Assembly (NCBI RefSeq): GCF_040049275.1
Contig: NZ_JBDZDT010000002.1
Span: forward strand, 372,001 to 436,000
Direction: 5' to 3'
Source of the DNA: Aquabacter sp040049275
GTDB lineage: Bacteria > Pseudomonadota > Alphaproteobacteria > Rhizobiales > Xanthobacteraceae
Length of the DNA stretch: 64,000 nt
Positions 60,465 to 64,000 of the stretch are shown here, in pieces. The translations under genes were made by a program, and so were the position numbers. The notes beneath the pieces were generated by a model that worked only from the letters and a program-made list of their open reading frames with translations, had not been told where the DNA came from and did not search any database. The stretch's first letter is position 1. Each line of letters begins with the position of its first letter.

Positions 60465-61247
60465 TCAATACACGAATTGTTCGCGAAGAATGCGTTCTTC
60501 CAGCCCATGATCGGGGTCGAACAGCATCGCGGAAGATGAGGCGACGTCAAGCTGGGCGGAAACGGATACCACGTTGCGCACCTCATAGTGATCGGCCACC
60601 GCGCTCACCGGCCGTTTCCCGGCCTCCAGCACCGCAATGTCGATGCGTCCCTTGTCCGGCACCAGGGCACCGCGCCAGCGGCGGGGGCGGAAGGGGGAGA
60701 TGGGGGTGAGCGCGAGAAGCGGCGTGCCCAGCGGCAGGATGGGTCCGTGGGCGGACAAATTGTAGGCGGTCGAACCGGCCGGGGTGGCGACGATTACGCC
60801 GTCGCAGATCAATTCGTCCAGCCGCACCTTGTCGTCGATGGAAACGCGCAGCTTGCCGGCCTGGTAGGTCTGGCGGAACAGGGCCACCTCGTTGAAGGCT
60901 GGCGCCCGGTGGCGCACGCCGTCCTGGTCCACCGCCTCCATCATGAGCGGGTGGATTTGCACCTGCACCGCCGCCGCGAGGCGGTCGGGCAAATGGTCTT
61001 CCCGATAGGTGTTCATGAGGAAGCCCACCGAACCCCGGTGCATGCCGTAGATCGGCACGCCCTGCCCACGGAAGGCATGCAGGGTCTGGAGCATCATGCC
61101 GTCGCCGCCGAGGGCGACGATCACATCCGCCTCATCGTCGCTCGCCTTGCCGTAGCGGCTCACGAGCCGCTCGCGGGCCGCTTCGGCCTCCGGCGTTGAG
61201 GCGGCGACAAAGGCGATCTTCTCGAACGACGGGGCGGGCTCGCTCAT
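60465..61247 (-). CDS. nadK: NAD kinase
   Basis: 260 residues from ATG 61247 (a TTG one codon before is in frame). GGDGMMLQTLHAF is the diagnostic GGDG loop; MNTYRED, FNEVALFR and CDGVIVATPAGSTAYNLSAHGPILP complete the NADP-forming kinase signature. Catalyses ATP-dependent phosphorylation of NAD. Confidence 0.95.
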   Translation of the reverse strand: MSEPAPSFEKIAFVAASTPEAEAARERLVSRYGKASDDEADVIVALGGDGMMLQTLHAFRGQGVPIYGMHRGSVGFLMNTYREDHLPDRLAAAVQVQIHPLMMEAVDQDGVRHRAPAFNEVALFRQTYQAGKLRVSIDDKVRLDELICDGVIVATPAGSTAYNLSAHGPILPLGTPLLALTPISPFRPRRWRGALVPDKGRIDIAVLEAGKRPVSAVADHYEVRNVVSVSAQLDVASSSAMLFDPDHGLEERILREQFVY

Positions 61248-61375
61248 CAAGACGGCCGCTCCGGCGGCTCCTCTAAAGGCGCCGGAAGCGGCGCTTTGCC
61301 TTCGTATCGGGCGACGGCAGGCTTGTCGAGGCGCCGCCCCCGCCCCATGCTTGCGTGCCGCAGCGCGAGGCGCCC

Positions 61376-61702
61376 ATGGAAGTGAAGCTCGTTTATTCCA
61401 CCTTTCCCTCGCTCGCCTCCGCCGAGGCGGTGGCGCGCACGCTGGTGGAGGCGCGCCTGGCCGCCTGCGGCAACATCCTGCCGGCCATGGTTTCCTTCTA
61501 TGAGTGGCAGGGCGCCATGGAGCGGGCGGAGGAGGTGGTGCTGCTGCTCAAGACCACCGCCGCGCTCGCACCGGAGCTGATGGCCCGGCTGAAGGCGGCG
61601 CATCCCTACGAGGTGCCGGCGATCCTTCTCCTGCCGGTGGAGGCAGCCGATGCCGCTTTCGCAACATGGGTGGAAGCGCAGACGGGGGTGAGGCCGGTTT
61701 GA
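61376..61702 (+). CDS. cutA: divalent cation tolerance protein CutA
   Basis: 108 residues from ATG 61376, matching the family length. VYSTFPSLASAEAVARTLVE, LAACGNILPAMVSFYEWQGA and KAAHPYEVPAILLLPV are CutA1 hallmarks. Trimeric ferredoxin-like fold linked to copper tolerance, with unclear biochemical role. Short divergent gap (128 bases) from nadK. Confidence 0.95.
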   Translation: MEVKLVYSTFPSLASAEAVARTLVEARLAACGNILPAMVSFYEWQGAMERAEEVVLLLKTTAALAPELMARLKAAHPYEVPAILLLPVEAADAAFATWVEAQTGVRPV

Positions 61703-61733
61703 GGCGGCCTGCACCCGATACGCCTATGCCGCG

Positions 61734-62966
61734 CTAATGACCCGTGAAGACGAGGGTCTGGATGGGAAGCAGCAGCGCCTGCAACCGCAGGAGCATCGCA
61801 TGCACGAGCCCGACCGCGTCCACCCCGTGAAGAACGAGACCGTGGAGCGTACCGACCTTGCCTGAAGCGATCAGGTCATGGTTGCTGGAATAGGCATTGG
61901 CGATGCAGCTGCTGCCTGGGGTCACGCCGTCCAGCCCGCCTTCAAAGAGCGGTTCGAGGAAGACCACGATCGTCCCCGGCCGCGTCACCTGCTGCGGATC
62001 GATCAGCTGCTCGCCGCCGCGAAACTGGCCCGCTGCGATGAAGTCCTGGACCACGGTCACCACCATGGGAATGATGGTCCACGGCTTCGAGATGCACGTC
62101 ACCTCGGCCACCATGCCGACCTTCATGACCTGCGCCTCGATCTGCCCGAAGCCCGCTTGAATGGAGTTTCGCCCGGCGCCTTCGGGGATGAGGACGCCTG
62201 CGGGACGCATGAACGGGTTGACGATGTCGCCCACCTTCAGCGCGAACTGCTCCACCCGTCCGGTCACGCCGGCGCGGATGATCGTCTTCTCCAGATTCAC
62301 CTGGGCCTGGGCGAGGGCGGCTTCGGCGCTCGCTTTCTCTGCCGGCAGGAGGATGGCGATGCGCGCCTCGGCCGCTTCCTTCGCGGCCATTGCGGACGTG
62401 ATGGCGCCCTTGCGGCCTTCCACCAGGTTTTCCAGCCGCTCGATTTCGCGAACCGTGACGGTGGCGGGGTTGCGACGGAAGAGTTCCTGCTTCACCTCCA
62501 ATTCGTCCAGGGCCTGCTGATGGGCGCTCTGGGCCTCTTGGATCTTGCCCTCCGTTGCAGCAATGTCGGTGCGTGCCACCACCATTGCCGCTTCCACCTC
62601 GGCAATCCTGCGCTGGTCGGCCTCCACTGCCGCTTGCTGGGCCGTATTGTCGAGCCTGAAGATCGGGGCGCCCTGCGTAACCTTATCGCTCATTCCGAGA
62701 TAGATTTCGGCGACGCGCCCGTTTGTTTCCGAGATGATCGGAATGGTCCTGTAATACAATGTCGCGTTGCTGGTGGAGGGGTGATTGTAGAAAATCACCG
62801 TGATCAACCCGATGGTGAGCATCACACAAGCGGTTATGCCCCATCTCAGCTCAAACCATGCTGAATAGAGAGTGATTTCCTTGCCGAGCCTCTTTCCTTG
62901 CCCATAGCGGCGGTAGAGATAGTCGGGCAGGATTGTGAGCAGGGAGCAGAGAAGAAGCTCAAGCAT
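61734..62966 (-). CDS. HlyD family membrane fusion protein (YiaV/YibH-like)
   Basis: 410 residues. Two N-terminal hydrophobic stretches (LLLCSLLTILPDYLYRRY and GITACVMLTIGLITVIFY), then barrel-sandwich/lipoyl halves (ISETNGRVAEIYLGMSDKV and IIRAGVTGRVEQFALKVGD) either side of a coiled-coil hairpin rich in Ala/Glu/Gln (about 110-230). A hydrophobic C-terminal tail with LHAMLLRLQALLLPIQ-like sequence is unusual for adaptors. It starts three bases after the stop of a small membrane-protein gene; that pairing is like E. coli YiaW-YiaV or YibI-YibH. Confidence 0.85.
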   Translation of the reverse strand: MLELLLCSLLTILPDYLYRRYGQGKRLGKEITLYSAWFELRWGITACVMLTIGLITVIFYNHPSTSNATLYYRTIPIISETNGRVAEIYLGMSDKVTQGAPIFRLDNTAQQAAVEADQRRIAEVEAAMVVARTDIAATEGKIQEAQSAHQQALDELEVKQELFRRNPATVTVREIERLENLVEGRKGAITSAMAAKEAAEARIAILLPAEKASAEAALAQAQVNLEKTIIRAGVTGRVEQFALKVGDIVNPFMRPAGVLIPEGAGRNSIQAGFGQIEAQVMKVGMVAEVTCISKPWTIIPMVVTVVQDFIAAGQFRGGEQLIDPQQVTRPGTIVVFLEPLFEGGLDGVTPGSSCIANAYSSNHDLIASGKVGTLHGLVLHGVDAVGLVHAMLLRLQALLLPIQTLVFTGH

Positions 62967-62969
62967 GGA

Positions 62970-63434
62970 TCAGCCCTCTGCGCCCGTCGGAGCGAGTCTT
63001 GGTTTTGCCTGGGACTCCGGCTGGGGTGGATCAGGAGGCTGAAGGCCCGCATCCATCTCATCCGGCACGTCGTCCGCACCCTTGCCCGGCGGAATGCCTG
63101 CGATCTTCTCGAGCGCTCCCGCCATCCGCCCAAGCGCGCCCCCGAAATCGGGGAAGTCGATGAGGGCGAGCAGCAGGCCGGCCACCCAGAACAGATGCAC
63201 GTGCGTGAAGAGGGCCAGCAGGCCCAACACCGCAACAATTTCGAGCTGAAGTTTTTTGGACTTGTGTGCGATGCGCTCGGGCAGGGTGTGCAGCCGCAGG
63301 AACAAGATGCCGACTGCCAGCACGGCCACGACCAGAAAGACGGCCATCACCGTCATGAGGACATCCGTCTCGCCCGGAGCGGTGATGAATGCCGGCAGAT
63401 GATGGGGCGCAGCGGAGTGAAGCGACGCGTTCAT
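62970..63434 (-). CDS. small inner-membrane protein paired with HlyD adaptor
   Basis: 154 residues. Two or three hydrophobic segments (VLMTVMAVFLVVAVLAVGILFL; LEIVAVLGLLALFTHVHLFWVAGLLLAL) separated by HTLPERIAHKSKKLQ, and a hydrophilic Pro-rich C-terminal tail. Placement before an HlyD gene and the LPE-IA-HK motif recall YiaW/YibI (DUF3302), a resemblance only. Function unknown. Confidence 0.7.
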   Translation of the reverse strand: MNASLHSAAPHHLPAFITAPGETDVLMTVMAVFLVVAVLAVGILFLRLHTLPERIAHKSKKLQLEIVAVLGLLALFTHVHLFWVAGLLLALIDFPDFGGALGRMAGALEKIAGIPPGKGADDVPDEMDAGLQPPDPPQPESQAKPRLAPTGAEG

Positions 63435-63671
63435 ACAAGCCTCACCTTCGACTTCACCTTCGAGCTTTCTCGACTAGAAGCACATAGCACAGGTCGCAGG
63501 CTCAGACGAGGCTTGGCGCTCGGAGCGATCGGCAACGCTGGCGCTTGCCGGGCTCCATGCTGCGGGCCGCCTCGGCAAAAATATGCGATGCCTTTTGTCG
63601 GTGTGGAGCGGCCCTGTTCGTCCTATGCGCGAAGAGGCGATCCGCGCCTCGGACTTAGAGGAGTGAGACTG

Positions 63672-64000
63672 ATGCGCGTGATGGTTCTGGTGAAGGCGAC
63701 CGCCGACAGCGAGGCGGGGGCGATGCCTTCGAGCGAGCTTCTTGAAGCCATGGGCAAGTACAATGCAGAGCTGATCGAGGCCGGCATCATGCTGGCGGGC
63801 GAAGGCCTGCACCCCTCCGCCAAGGGCAAGCGGATCGCGTTCGACGGGCTGGGCCGCACGGTCATTGATGGCCCCTTCGCCGAGACGAAGGAGCTTGTCG
63901 CCGGCTTCTGGCTCTGGGAGGTCAAGGACATCGAGGAGGCGGTGGAATGGCTGAAGCGCTGCCCCAATCCCATGCCCGGCCCCAGCGAGATCGAGATCCG
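63672..64000 (+). CDS. YciI/DGPF family protein, 3' end outside the window
   Basis: The frame opens at ATG 63672 with AGAGGAG about 9 bases upstream and runs off the right edge after 109 codons. It begins MRVMVLVKATADSEAG and contains IDGPFAETKELVAGFWLWEV, the DGPF motif of the YciI-like ferredoxin-fold family often fused to or next to ECF sigma factors. Incomplete here. The 237 bases upstream hold nothing recognisable. Confidence 0.85.
   Translation, partial: MRVMVLVKATADSEAGAMPSSELLEAMGKYNAELIEAGIMLAGEGLHPSAKGKRIAFDGLGRTVIDGPFAETKELVAGFWLWEVKDIEEAVEWLKRCPNPMPGPSEIEI

Noticed and set aside
63474..63973. Minus-strand frames opposite the YciI-like gene
   Set aside because: Translations have no conserved features, whereas the plus-strand frame has a ribosome site and the DGPF motif.

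Overview
The window is high-GC DNA with dense, often overlapping genes. It looks like a chromosomal piece from an alphaproteobacterium of the Hyphomicrobiales, most like Xanthobacteraceae (for example Xanthobacter or Azorhizobium). The support is gene content and style: many orphan Bug/TctC binding proteins, a Liv-type transporter, a bacterial transglutaminase-like peptidase, an autotransporter, and long palindromic repeats of the kind common in this order. No rRNA, tRNA, CRISPR array or complete insertion sequence was recognised. The genus is an inference.

Region 1 (14-10441) is a catabolic cluster. An SDR and a LysR regulator lie on the minus strand. Divergent from them is a plus-strand operon of eight genes: RraA-type aldolase, alpha/beta hydrolase, Bug binding protein, PDC-hydrolase-like amidohydrolase, isochorismatase-type hydrolase, a second alpha/beta hydrolase, and the [2Fe-2S] and molybdopterin subunits of an isoquinoline/nicotinate-type hydroxylase. 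Together they suggest breakdown of an N-heteroaromatic or related ring compound: hydroxylation, C-C hydrolysis, amide hydrolysis, lactone hydrolysis and aldol cleavage. I do not recognise this combination as a described pathway.

Region 2 (10652-13588) is one uninterrupted reading frame that joins an N-terminal piece of a FUSC (AaeB-like) efflux protein, a C-terminal piece of an HlyD adaptor and a complete ABC-F ATPase. It looks like the scar of an efflux-operon deletion.

Region 3 (13642-28914) is a second catabolic cluster. The minus-strand part holds an amidohydrolase (COG3618 type), livK-H-M-G-F and a DapA-like aldolase or dehydratase. The plus-strand part holds an SDR, an RraA protein, an IlvD/EDD dehydratase, a Bug protein, a FabG-like SDR, an alpha/beta hydrolase and an SMP-30 lactonase. 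A GntR and a LysR regulator sit between the two parts. The enzymes fit oxidation of a sugar or sugar acid through lactone, dehydration and aldol cleavage. The SDR and RraA of region 3 are paralogous to those of region 1, so the two clusters share an enzyme kit.

Region 4 (28948-32488) is accessory DNA, more A+T-rich towards its right end. It has an orphan PstS, a LuxR-type HTH remnant, an exported isochorismatase-like protein without its catalytic cysteine, and a TetR regulator followed by a small membrane protein, both preceded by the same near-palindromic site.

Region 5 (32668-64000) is mostly housekeeping: guaA, an RsmB-like methyltransferase, MTA/SAH nucleosidase, hisI, folE, a NifU-like scaffold, yidD, thrS, nadK and cutA. 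Mixed in are envelope genes (OGT-like TPR glycosyltransferase, patatins, rhomboid, autotransporter, RgpF-like protein, AlgI/AlgX-like O-acetylation pair, HlyD adaptor). Between the large membrane patatin and thrS is an A+T-rich orphan gene bracketed by inverted repeats.
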